This document shows, one piece after another, positions 6,761 to 13,625 of a stretch of DNA of 17,831 bases (position 1 is its first letter; each line of letters starts with the position of its first letter). A model generated the notes under the pieces. The model made no database searches. It was not told the origin of the DNA and saw nothing but the letters and a program-made list of their open reading frames with translations. Position numbers and translations under genes: made by a program. Location: contig WQUT01000093.1 of the NCBI GenBank assembly GCA_009781955.1, forward strand, positions 1-17,831, written 5' to 3'. The DNA comes from Pseudomonadota bacterium. GTDB lineage: Bacteria > Pseudomonadota > Alphaproteobacteria > Rs-D84.

Positions 6761-8890
6761 GTGAAAGAAAAATCAGGATTTTTGAAATACGCGAAACGCA
6801 TCGGAACCTGGGCGGCAAAGATCGCGTTCTGGACATTGGTCGCAATGATGGCCGCGCTGACGATCGTGGTCGTGCGCTATGGCAGCGATCTGCCGGATTA
6901 CCGCGGCCTCGCCACATACGCGCCGCCGGTCGCGACGCGGCTGTATGCCTCCGACGGGTCGCTGCTGATAGAATACGCCGAAGAGCGCCGCGTGTTCATG
7001 GATTACGCCGACCTGCCCCCGCAATTGGTGAACGCGTTCGTCGCGGCCGAAGATCAGAATTTCTGGCACCATCCCGGCATTGACGTTTTCGGAATCGCCC
7101 GCGCGACTTTGAACAACGTCGTTCATTTCGCGGGATTGGGATCGCGCTTTACGGGCGCCAGCACCATTACGCAGCAGATCGCGAAGAATTTCTTTCTGAC
7201 GAACGAGCGGACGCTTTCGCGCAAAATCCGCGAAGCGCTGCTGGCGATGAAATTGGAACGCGCGTTTTCAAAGCAGCATATAATCACGCTGTATCTTAAT
7301 CAGATATTTCTGGGCGCGCGCGCATACGGCGTGGGATCGGCGTCGCTGATGTATTTCAACAAGCCGGTGAACGAATTGTCATTGTCCGAATCGGCGTTTC
7401 TGGCGTCATTGCCAAAGGCGCCTAATGACCTGAAAAAGGCCGACGAGCGCAGAAACTATGTCCTCCGCCGGATGAGGGAAGAGGGATATATAACGCGAGG
7501 GCAAGAAACGGCCGCCGCGGCCGAGCCGTTGAAAATAAGCAAAGGATTTTTAGAGCAGCAAGCGGACGATTTCCAATATTTCGCCGAGGAAGTTCGCCAG
7601 GATCTGCTGGACAAGCTCGGCCGCGACACGCTGTATAACGGCGGGCTGTATATAAAGACGACGATCGTGCCGGAATATCAGCGCGCGGCGGCGGCGGCGT
7701 TAAAGAAAGAGCTGGACACATACAACCGCGCGCATCCGAACGCGCCGCAGAAACTGCAAGGCGCGCTGATCGCGCTGAACCCGCACACGGGGCGGATACT
7801 GGCCATGTCCGGCGGATACTCTTTCGCGGACAGCCCGTTCAACCGCGCGACGCAAGCACTGCGCCAGGTCGGATCAACCATAAAGCCCTTTGTCTATCTG
7901 GCCGCGCTGGAGCAATCGGACAGATTCAATCCGACCACATTGCTGCTGGACGCGCCGATCGTTGGGTGGAGAGAGGGCAACACCCTGTGGAAACCGGAAA
8001 ATTACGACCGCAAGTTTCTGGGCGACGTGACATTGCGCGTGTCGCTGGAAACCAGCCGGAACGTGCCGACCGTGCGATTGGTAGAGGATCTGGGGGTCAA
8101 AACCGCAATTTCCGCCGCGCAAAAATTCGGTGTCTATGGCAATGACATCAAGGACCTGAACCTGTCGCTGGCGCTGGGGTCCGGGGAAACGACGCTTGAA
8201 CGGCTGGCTTTCGGATACGCCGCGTTCATAAACGGCGGATACCGGCACGACGCGAAACTGGTTGACTATGTGGAAGACAGGTATGGAAAAATAATAAATA
8301 CCGGAAACAAGGAATCCGCCTTTGCCGCGGCGGCGGACCAGCGCGAGGGCAATATAATATCATGGGCCGACGGGATGAATCCCGTGCGGCGCGAAGAAAT
8401 GAAAGATCCCCTGTCCGATCCGCAATCATTGTATCAGGTCGTATCCATTCTGCAAGGCGTGGTAGAGCGCGGCACCGGAAAACAGGCGCGCGTCGCGGGC
8501 CACACCATCGCCGGCAAAACCGGAACGACGAACGACGTGAAAGACGTCTGGTTCGTGGGTTTTTCCAAAAACCTGGTCGCGGGCGTATACTTGGGCTTTG
8601 ACTCCCCCGCGGCGCTCGGCGACGGCGCGGGCAGCTTTATGGCCGCGCGCGTATTCGGGGAATTTATGGCCGCCGCATTGGCGAATGACAAGGACGAGCC
8701 CTTTGCGGTTCCGAACGGCATGACGTTCCGGCGGGTGAATCGCATATCAGGCGAATCCGCAACCGACGACCCGAACGGCACGATTATAACCGAGGCGTTC
8801 AAGCCGGGACAATCGCCCAACGCCGCGGGCCAAGGCGCACAAAACGGCGACATAGCCGATTCCCCGGTAGAGGTGGGCGGGGTGTTTTGA
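6761..8890 (+). CDS. mrcA: Penicillin-binding protein 1A (bifunctional peptidoglycan synthase)
   Basis: 709 residues from GTG 6761. The frame is open from TTG 6725, but that lies in the promoter. It has a short basic cytoplasmic tail and one membrane anchor (about residues 20-38). The GT51 glycosyltransferase domain carries EDQNFWHHPGID (catalytic Glu97) and GASTITQQIAKN. The transpeptidase domain has STIK (Ser372 nucleophile), SRN (Ser432) and KTGT (Lys586), so all catalytic motifs are present. The protein should polymerise lipid II and cross-link peptide stems on the periplasmic face. It is shorter than the roughly 800-850 residues usual for proteobacterial PBP1A, with little between the two domains, so the extra OB-type insertion appears to be missing. 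It follows protein B by 64 bases. Confidence in class A PBP is very high; the exact subtype is less certain. Confidence 0.93.
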   Translation: MKEKSGFLKYAKRIGTWAAKIAFWTLVAMMAALTIVVVRYGSDLPDYRGLATYAPPVATRLYASDGSLLIEYAEERRVFMDYADLPPQLVNAFVAAEDQNFWHHPGIDVFGIARATLNNVVHFAGLGSRFTGASTITQQIAKNFFLTNERTLSRKIREALLAMKLERAFSKQHIITLYLNQIFLGARAYGVGSASLMYFNKPVNELSLSESAFLASLPKAPNDLKKADERRNYVLRRMREEGYITRGQETAAAAEPLKISKGFLEQQADDFQYFAEEVRQDLLDKLGRDTLYNGGLYIKTTIVPEYQRAAAAALKKELDTYNRAHPNAPQKLQGALIALNPHTGRILAMSGGYSFADSPFNRATQALRQVGSTIKPFVYLAALEQSDRFNPTTLLLDAPIVGWREGNTLWKPENYDRKFLGDVTLRVSLETSRNVPTVRLVEDLGVKTAISAAQKFGVYGNDIKDLNLSLALGSGETTLERLAFGYAAFINGGYRHDAKLVDYVEDRYGKIINTGNKESAFAAAADQREGNIISWADGMNPVRREEMKDPLSDPQSLYQVVSILQGVVERGTGKQARVAGHTIAGKTGTTNDVKDVWFVGFSKNLVAGVYLGFDSPAALGDGAGSFMAARVFGEFMAAALANDKDEPFAVPNGMTFRRVNRISGESATDDPNGTIITEAFKPGQSPNAAGQGAQNGDIADSPVEVGGVF

Positions 8891-8977
8891 TTTAAGATTT
8901 AAGATTTAAGATTTACGATTTAAGATTTCAGATTTAATAAATCTTAAAATCCGCAGATCTTAAATCTTAAATTTTTT
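8889..8977. repeat. GATTTAA heptamer array with inverted arm and T tract
   Basis: Seven heptamers (GATTTAA, with GATTTAC and GATTTCA variants) run from 8889 to 8937, starting inside the TGA stop codon of PBP1A. An inverted arm follows (8938-8973, TAAATCT units interrupted by CCGCAG) and ends in TTTTTT. The transcript would fold into a long AT-rich hairpin and may terminate PBP1A. The remaining bases to 9036 contain only the ribosome-binding site AAAGGAG (9024-9030). Confidence 0.9.
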
Positions 8978-9036
8978 CCTCTTTCCTTTTATTTTCATAT
9001 ATGCAAATATCATCCCGAACGACAAAGGAGAATGAA

Positions 9037-9387
9037 ATGAGAAGATATATTATCTTTGGCGCGGCCGCCCTGGCTTTGGCGGCATGCGGGGACAAGACGA
9101 TCGCGACGGTTGACCTGGCCTGCGGCGATTCTAAAATTCATGCAAAGGTTTACGCCAACTATGTCAATGCGGTCATAGATGGGAAAAAGATCAGATTGGA
9201 CAGGGCCGTGTCGGCCAGCGGCGCGCGATTTGAAAGCACCGGAACAGAGCTGAAAGGCGCGGTTCTGTGGAACAAGGGCCAGGAATGGATACTTATCCCG
9301 AATGCAAAGGAAATGCCGATAACATGCAACGTGAACTATCAGGATTGCATCGCCCCGGACGTGGTTCCGACGCCAAAGCTGCCGTAA
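9037..9387 (+). CDS. mliC: MliC/PliC-type lysozyme inhibitor lipoprotein
   Basis: 116 residues. AAAGGAG at 9024-9030 sets the start at ATG 9037 rather than the in-frame ATG 9001. A lipoprotein signal ends in the lipobox LAAC with Cys17 as the lipidated residue; Gly at +2 favours the outer membrane. The mature part matches the MliC pattern: a Cys-containing strand (Cys29), then SGARFE (residues 61-66) and WNKGQEW (78-84). Ser61 and Lys80 correspond in position to the family's Ser and Lys that block the active site of C-type lysozymes. Later cysteines at 97 and 104 could form disulfides. Location next to PBP1A fits protection of peptidoglycan from host or predator lysozyme. Family assignment is from motif similarity only. 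Confidence 0.7.
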   Translation: MRRYIIFGAAALALAACGDKTIATVDLACGDSKIHAKVYANYVNAVIDGKKIRLDRAVSASGARFESTGTELKGAVLWNKGQEWILIPNAKEMPITCNVNYQDCIAPDVVPTPKLP

Positions 9388-9388
9388 C

Positions 9389-9494
9389 AGTGGTCAGTGG
9401 TTAGTTGTGGCAGTAGTTGTTATACCGCGAAACTTAATTATAATTTGCCGCGCACAATGCGCGGCAAATTTACTAGCCACTAACTACTGACCAC
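9389..9494. repeat. Nested inverted repeat after mliC
   Basis: Outer arms (9389-9418, rich in GTGGTCAGTGGTTAGT; 9471-9494, TAGCCACTAACTACTGACCA) are imperfectly complementary. Between them AATTTGCCGCGCA (9442-9454) and TGCGCGGCAAATT (9458-9470) form a perfect 13-bp stem with a CAA loop. The element starts directly after the mliC stop codon. Confidence 0.8.
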
Positions 9495-9503
9495 CTAAAA
9501 ATC

Positions 9504-9526
9504 GTGCGCAACGCGCACTATTTTTT
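9504..9526 (+). terminator. Intrinsic terminator upstream of rplU
   Basis: GTGCGC, AAC loop, GCGCAC (9504-9518), then TA and six T (9521-9526). It isolates rplU from upstream transcription. Confidence 0.8.
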
Positions 9527-9527
9527 C

Positions 9528-9555
9528 TTGACTTTTATCAAAAATATGCCATTAT
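9528..9555 (+). promoter_or_regulatory. rplU-rpmA promoter
   Basis: TTGACT (9528-9533), 16-bp spacer and extended -10 TGCCATTAT (CATTAT 9550-9555). It directly follows the T tract of the upstream terminator and lies about 40 nt ahead of rplU. Confidence 0.55.
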
Positions 9556-9597
9556 TGCATAAAGTTTTAGACAGAACCATAGAAAAACGGGGTAAAA

Positions 9598-9897
9598 ATG
9601 GCAGATTTTGCAATATTTCAAACCGGCGGAAAACAATATCGCGTCAAAGCGGGCGATGTCATCCAAATTGAAAAGTTAAAGGCCGACGGCCGCGTTGAAT
9701 TTGACCAGGTCTTGATGCTGGGCGACCGCGTCGGCGCGCCGTTCGTTTCTGGGGCGCGCGTTATAGGCGACGTGGTGGAACAAACGCGCGCGGACAAAAT
9801 CCTGGTGTTCAAGAAAAAGCGCCGGCAGAACTATCGCCGGACACGTGGCCACCGCCAGCACTTAACGGTGGTAAAGATTACGGAAATAAAAGGATAG
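9598..9897 (+). CDS. rplU: Large-subunit ribosomal protein L21
   Basis: 99 residues, near the usual 100-105. The N-terminus DFAIFQTGGKQYRVKAGD and the basic C-terminus KKKRRQNYRRTRGHRQHLTVVKI are diagnostic for bL21, which binds 23S rRNA. It is first in an rplU-rpmA pair with its own promoter, and GGGG lies just upstream of the ATG. The TAG stop codon itself begins a heptamer repeat array (TAGTCGT). The usual third gene of this neighbourhood, obgE, is not present downstream. Confidence 0.97.
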   Translation: MADFAIFQTGGKQYRVKAGDVIQIEKLKADGRVEFDQVLMLGDRVGAPFVSGARVIGDVVEQTRADKILVFKKKRRQNYRRTRGHRQHLTVVKITEIKG

Positions 9898-9951
9898 TCG
9901 TTAGTCGTTAGTCGTTAGAATTCTTTTCTCAACGACCAATGACCAACGACT
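9895..9951. repeat. TAGTCGT heptamer array with inverted CGACCAA-type arm
   Basis: Three TAGTCGT units plus TAG (9895-9918) start at the rplU stop codon. After an 11-nt AT-rich loop, 9930-9951 carries the complementary CAACGACCAATGACCAACGA-type arm. It is an imperfect hairpin that fills the rplU-rpmA gap up to the rpmA ribosome-binding site. Confidence 0.85.
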
Positions 9952-9973
9952 GTTTGCGATAAAGGAGCAAACA

Positions 9974-10228
9974 ATGGCACACAAGAAAGGCGCATCATCG
10001 TCTACAAACGGACGCGATTCAGCGGGACGGCGTCTGGGCATCAAAAAGGGCGGCGGGCAAAAGGTAATTCCCGGCAACATCATAATCCGCCAGCGCGGAA
10101 CAACCGTTCATCCCGGCCTGAACGTCGGAATGGGCAAGGATCACACGATATTCGCGACAACCGCGGGGCATGTCGCGTTCAGGCGCGGCGCGGGCAACCG
10201 AAAATCCGTATCTGTAATACCGGAATAA
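9974..10228 (+). CDS. rpmA: Large-subunit ribosomal protein L27
   Basis: 84 residues, the normal length for bL27. AHKKGASSSTNGRDSAGRRLG is the conserved N-terminal tail that reaches the peptidyl-transferase centre, and there is no cleavable N-terminal extension of the Firmicutes type. AAAGGAG at 9961-9967 precedes the ATG by about 6 nt. It is co-directional with rplU and probably cotranscribed through the 76-base gap, unless the intervening heptamer hairpin reduces read-through. Confidence 0.97.
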   Translation: MAHKKGASSSTNGRDSAGRRLGIKKGGGQKVIPGNIIIRQRGTTVHPGLNVGMGKDHTIFATTAGHVAFRRGAGNRKSVSVIPE

Positions 10229-10254
10229 AAAACGCGGGCTCTGCCCGCGTTTTT
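10228..10254 (+). terminator. rpmA intrinsic terminator
   Basis: AAAAACGCGGGC (10228-10239), loop TCT, GCCCGCGTTTTT (10243-10254). It is a perfect 12-bp stem starting at the stop codon, matching the design of the terminator at 1859-1884. Confidence 0.92.
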
Positions 10255-10396
10255 AGTGCTGGTGGATCGTGCTGGTGGTTGGTGCTGGTGGTTGGTAAAA
10301 AGAATATGTTATGTTATGAATTTAATTTCATCAACACCAACCACCAGCACCAACCACCAGCACCAACCACCAGCACGATCCACCAACCACTTTTTT
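10255..10396. repeat. 37-bp perfect inverted repeat of heptamers
   Basis: Left arm 10260-10296 and right arm 10349-10385 are perfectly complementary over 37 bp. They are built from GTTGGTG/GCTGGTG heptamers and share one unique GATC-containing word. The right side carries extra 14-bp units (10335-10348) inside the spacer and ends in CCAC plus six T (10391-10396). The element begins right after the rpmA terminator as AGTGCTGGTGG. No gene is visible in 10229-10636. Confidence 0.95.
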
Positions 10397-10408
10397 ATCT
10401 TTCCCCGC

Positions 10409-10437
10409 TTGATAATTGCAAACCAAACGTTTATAAT
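10409..10437 (+). promoter_or_regulatory. pnp promoter
   Basis: TTGATA (10409-10414), 17-bp spacer and TATAAT (10432-10437). It is close to consensus. The start site would be near 10444, giving a leader of about 190 nt. Confidence 0.75.
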
Positions 10438-10467
10438 GCGACGCGCAGGGAAACGATTGTTCATTTG

Positions 10468-10627
10468 TATGCGAATGTTTCGCATAGAAACGAATGATTT
10501 TTCTCTGTGAAAGAGCAATCGCAACCATGCGATTATTTTAACAAAAGCGCGACCCGTGACGCAAATTCGTTTCACGCTTCACGCTTCACGCTTCACGCCG
10601 TTTTGCCGCGCGGAGCGCGACAAAACG
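10468..10627 (+). promoter_or_regulatory. Structured pnp leader with three hairpins
   Basis: Hairpin 1: TATGCGAA/TTCGCATA (10468-10486, perfect 8 bp, loop TGT). Hairpin 2: AATCGCA/TGCGATT (10517-10534), followed by ATTTTA. Hairpin 3: CGTTTTG-C-CGCGC / GCGCG-A-CAAAACG (10599-10627, loop GGA), which overlaps the first base of the pnp ribosome-binding site GGAG (10627-10630). In E. coli a pnp leader stem processed by RNase III mediates PNPase autoregulation; a similar role here is inference. Confidence 0.6.
10571..10598 (+). repeat. 4-unit TTCACGC heptamer tract
   Basis: Four perfect TTCACGC units in the pnp leader, abutting hairpin 3. An inverted partner is only hinted at (CGTGA at 10556-10560). 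Confidence 0.85.
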
Positions 10628-10636
10628 GAGAAAAAT

Positions 10637-12811
10637 ATGTTATTTGGTTTATTCGGCGACAAGACGCCGCACACAGTCTTGAACAATCCCATATCCGCGT
10701 CCATGCAATGGGGCGACGAAACATTAACGCTGGAAACCGGACGGTTCGCGAAACAGTCTACCGGCTCTGTCATGGCGACAATGGGCCAGACGATGGTTCT
10801 GGTTACCGTCGTTGCGGAAAAAACGGCCGTAGAGGGCCAGGATTTCTTTCCGCTGACCGTTGATTACCAGGAAAAATTCGCATCCGCCGGAAAAATCCCG
10901 GGGTCGCGGGACCGGCGCGAGGGCCGTTCCAGCACCGCAGAAACCCTGATTGCGCGTTTGATTGACCGGCCGATTCGCCCGCTGTTTCCGGAAACTTTCA
11001 AGAACAAGGTTCAGATTACCGCGACCGTGTTTTCTTATGACAAGAAAAATTCGCCCGATATTCTGGCCATGATTGCTGCATCCGCGGCGTTGTCCATTTC
11101 CGGCGTTCCGTTCATGGGCCCGATCGGCGCGGCGCGCGTCGGTTACGACAACGGCAAATACACCCTGAATCCGGCCGTGAAAACGCGCGAGGAGTCAGAG
11201 ATGGAGCTGGTCGTCGCCGGCACCAGCCAAGGCGTCCTGATGGTTGAATCAGAAATCGCGGAACTGGACGAGAAAACGACATTGGGCGCCGTGAAGTTCG
11301 GTTTCGAGGCGTTCCAACCAGTTATAAAAATGATCCAGGAATTGAAAGAGAAAGCCGGCAAAGCGGCGTGGGACACGGAAGAACACTCGCCCGAATACAA
11401 AAAAATGCAATCGGATTACGAACAGTTCGCCGGCGAAATTACGGACGCCCTGGCCATATCCGAAAAGCTGACGCGCCTGAATACGATATCCGAAATCACC
11501 GCAAAGGCAATCGCGCGCATACCGGAATTGTTCCCGGAAACGACAACCGCCGCCGCAACGTTAAAATCCTGGGGCGCGGAAATCATGGACAATCTTACCG
11601 GCCGCATAATGCGCGGAAACATCCTGGACGGCAAACCGCGCATAGACGGCCGCGACAACAAGACCGTCCGCCCGATAGAGTGCGAAGTCGGCATCCTGCC
11701 GCGCGCGCATGGATCCGCGCTGTTCACACGCGGCGAAACGCAAGGGCTGGTGACGCTGACGCTCGGCGGCGGGACCGACTCGCTGCCGATTGAAAACATG
11801 GACGGCGATTCCGAACAGCCGTTCTTGCTGAACTATAACTTCCCGGGATTCGCGGTTGGGGAAGCGAAGATGTTAAAGAGCCCCGGCCGCCGCGAAATCG
11901 GCCACGGAAACCTGGCGTGGCGCGCCATACACCCCATGCTGCCTGAAAAATCGCAATTTGACTATACCATCCGCATAGTGTCGGACATACTGGAATCCAA
12001 CGGGTCCAGCAGCATGGCGACCGTATGCGGCGCGACCCTCGCGCTGATGGACGGCGGCGTTCCGATGACGCGGCCCGTTGCCGGAATCGCGATGGGATTG
12101 ATCAAGGAAGGCGACAAATACGCGGTTCTGACCGACATATTGGGCGACGAGGATCACCTGGGCGACATGGACTTTAAGGTCGCGGGAACGGAAAAAGGAA
12201 TCACGTCCCTGCAGATGGACATCAAAATCACATCCATAACTTTTGAGATTATGGAGAAAGCGCTGGCCCAGGCAAAGGACGGCCGCATGCATATCCTGGG
12301 CATAATGACCAAGGCCATCAAGTCGCCGCGCAAAGAATTGTCCGAATTCGCGCCGCAAACCTTTGTGATGAAAATCCATCCGGATAAAATCCGCGAGGTT
12401 ATCGGCAAAGGCGGCAGCGTGATCAAGGCCCTGACCGCGGAAACGAACACGACGATTGATCTGGAAGACGACGGCACCGTGAAAATCCTGTATTCCGACG
12501 TGGGCGATCGCGACGCCGCGATCGCGCGGATCAAAGCGATTACCGCAGAGCCAGAGGTCGGTCAGATTTACCCCGGCGTGGTATCCGGCATGAAAGAATT
12601 CGGGCTGTTCGTCAAAATTATGAACGGGAATTTTGAATCATTGGTCCATATTTCCGAAATCACCGGCGATCGCTTGAATACCATAGAAGACGCAAAACTG
12701 CGCGAAGGCGACCCCGTGTTCGTGAAATATCTGGGCGTGGACAAGCGCGGCAAAACGCGGCTCTCCATGGTCGGCATTAACCAAAAGACGGGCGAAGAGG
12801 AAAAGAAATAG
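10637..12811 (+). CDS. pnp: Polyribonucleotide nucleotidyltransferase (PNPase)
   Basis: 724 residues from ATG 10637, set by GGAG at 10627-10630. The frame is open from 10556, but that extension is encoded by the leader repeats. It has two RNase PH-like domains joined by a helical domain. The second core holds LGDEDHLGDMDFK, with Asp506, Asp512 and Lys514 equivalent to the catalytic E. coli Asp486, Asp492 and Lys494. A KH domain follows with GKGG (590-593), then a C-terminal S1 domain (about 641-715, VSGMKEFGLFVKI). It is a phosphorolytic 3'-to-5' exonuclease and degradosome partner. Oddity: the RNA-channel loop FFRR of E. coli reads RDRR here (91-94). rpsO, the usual upstream neighbour, is absent. 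Confidence 0.97.
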   Translation: MLFGLFGDKTPHTVLNNPISASMQWGDETLTLETGRFAKQSTGSVMATMGQTMVLVTVVAEKTAVEGQDFFPLTVDYQEKFASAGKIPGSRDRREGRSSTAETLIARLIDRPIRPLFPETFKNKVQITATVFSYDKKNSPDILAMIAASAALSISGVPFMGPIGAARVGYDNGKYTLNPAVKTREESEMELVVAGTSQGVLMVESEIAELDEKTTLGAVKFGFEAFQPVIKMIQELKEKAGKAAWDTEEHSPEYKKMQSDYEQFAGEITDALAISEKLTRLNTISEITAKAIARIPELFPETTTAAATLKSWGAEIMDNLTGRIMRGNILDGKPRIDGRDNKTVRPIECEVGILPRAHGSALFTRGETQGLVTLTLGGGTDSLPIENMDGDSEQPFLLNYNFPGFAVGEAKMLKSPGRREIGHGNLAWRAIHPMLPEKSQFDYTIRIVSDILESNGSSSMATVCGATLALMDGGVPMTRPVAGIAMGLIKEGDKYAVLTDILGDEDHLGDMDFKVAGTEKGITSLQMDIKITSITFEIMEKALAQAKDGRMHILGIMTKAIKSPRKELSEFAPQTFVMKIHPDKIREVIGKGGSVIKALTAETNTTIDLEDDGTVKILYSDVGDRDAAIARIKAITAEPEVGQIYPGVVSGMKEFGLFVKIMNGNFESLVHISEITGDRLNTIEDAKLREGDPVFVKYLGVDKRGKTRLSMVGINQKTGEEEKK

Positions 12812-12816
12812 GAAGT

Positions 12817-12859
12817 GTCATCCCGGAATTTTCTGGCACAGCCAGAAAATATCCGGGAT
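12817..12859. repeat. GTCATCCCGG-type REP palindrome after pnp
   Basis: ATCCCGGA plus ATTTTCTGGC (12820-12837), loop ACA, then GCCAGAAAAT and TCCGGGAT. This is an 18-bp stem with a single bulged A. There is no T tract, so a 3'-end stabiliser or dispersed element is more likely than a terminator. Confidence 0.8.
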
Positions 12860-12914
12860 CTCATGGATTTCATACGGGTGCCAAAGCGAGAGAGGTAACT
12901 CAAAAGGAATAATG

Positions 12915-13220
12915 ATGAACCCAAAAAATTTTGGTTGCTTCAAGCCCTTGTATCATGTTTGCAATTATATAGGGATGTCTTATAAATCGGGATGGGATGG
13001 GTTTTACGGCAGGGACGTTAAGAATGAAGATCTTGGGGAAAGAATTTATCTTGGCGTTGTGGGGATCGGCGCAGTGCCTTTGATGCCTGTGTTGTTTCCG
13101 GTGGCTAATACTTTAGTCTGGATTATGGACCAAACGCTTTGTAGGTCTAACAAATTGGGCGTTCAGTTTAACTTTTATAAAAGTTTACGTTCGATACGAT
13201 CAACGCAAAAAGTTCAATAA
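12915..13220 (+). CDS. Small membrane-associated protein of unknown function
   Basis: 101 residues. AAGGA at 12904-12908 suits ATG 12915 (6-nt spacing) better than ATG 12912. Residues about 44-70 (YLGVVGIGAVPLMPVLFPVA and on) form a hydrophobic helix or hairpin; both flanks are polar, and the C-terminus is basic. Three cysteines are present. I recognise no family. Base composition is visibly more AT-rich than its neighbours and lacks their CGCG-rich codons, which suggests recent acquisition or a fast-evolving gene. It lies between the REP palindrome after pnp and the YbaB gene, 17 bases upstream, so it may share a transcript with ybaB. Confidence 0.6.
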   Translation: MNPKNFGCFKPLYHVCNYIGMSYKSGWDGFYGRDVKNEDLGERIYLGVVGIGAVPLMPVLFPVANTLVWIMDQTLCRSNKLGVQFNFYKSLRSIRSTQKVQ

Positions 13221-13237
13221 TAAAAAGGAGGCAAACA

Positions 13238-13537
13238 ATGGACATGAAATCACTGATGGACCAGGCAAAGCAGCTGCAAGGCAAGGTCGCGGCGGCCCAG
13301 GAATCATTGGGCAAGACGGTATTAAAGGGCATCGCCGGAAACGGCCTGGCCATTGTTGAAATGACGGGAAAATACGACCCCGTAAAGCTGACGCTGAATC
13401 CGGACATTTTGAAAGAAGATCTGGGCACCATGACCGCGATCATCCTGGCGGCGTTCCAAGATGCCAAGGCCAAGGCCGACACCCTGATAGACAAAGTGAT
13501 GGGCGACGCCACGGCCGGCATGCCGATGCCGGAATAG
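13238..13537 (+). CDS. ybaB: YbaB/EbfC-family nucleoid-associated protein
   Basis: 99 residues, close to the family's roughly 105. It has an N-terminal helix MKSLMDQAKQLQGKVAAAQE and a central strand region with GNGLAIVEMTGKYDPVKLTLNP, matching the YbaB pattern (G.G.V.V...G...V..v.idp), then a C-terminal helix and a short Gly/Met/Pro tail. Members form DNA-binding dimers on the nucleoid. A strong AGGAGG-like site precedes the ATG. In many bacteria it sits beside dnaX and recR, but neither is here. A heptamer-type inverted repeat begins directly after its TAG stop codon. Confidence 0.9.
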   Translation: MDMKSLMDQAKQLQGKVAAAQESLGKTVLKGIAGNGLAIVEMTGKYDPVKLTLNPDILKEDLGTMTAIILAAFQDAKAKADTLIDKVMGDATAGMPMPE

Positions 13538-13620
13538 TGCTGGTGGCTGGTGCTGGTGATTCGTGGTTTAACCAACTACGAGCCACCAGCACGAGCCACT
13601 AGCACGAGTCACCAGCCACC
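13538..13620. repeat. GCTGGTG inverted repeat between ybaB and tRNA-Val
   Basis: Left arm 13538-13568 and right arm 13574-13604 are 31 bp with five mismatches around a 5-nt loop. Further CCAGCCACC words follow to 13620. It starts at the ybaB stop codon (TAG-TGCTGGTGG) and ends six bases before the tRNA. Confidence 0.88.
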
Positions 13621-13625
13621 TTCTC

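Noticed and set aside
10256..10575. ORFs on both strands in the rpmA-pnp gap
   Set aside because: They consist of translated inverted repeat and leader sequence, with low-complexity peptides (TTSTNHQHQPP) and no start signals.
10556..10636. 27-residue N-terminal extension of PNPase
   Set aside because: It is encoded by TTCACGC repeats and the leader stem. The conserved PNPase N-terminus begins at ATG 10637 behind GGAG.
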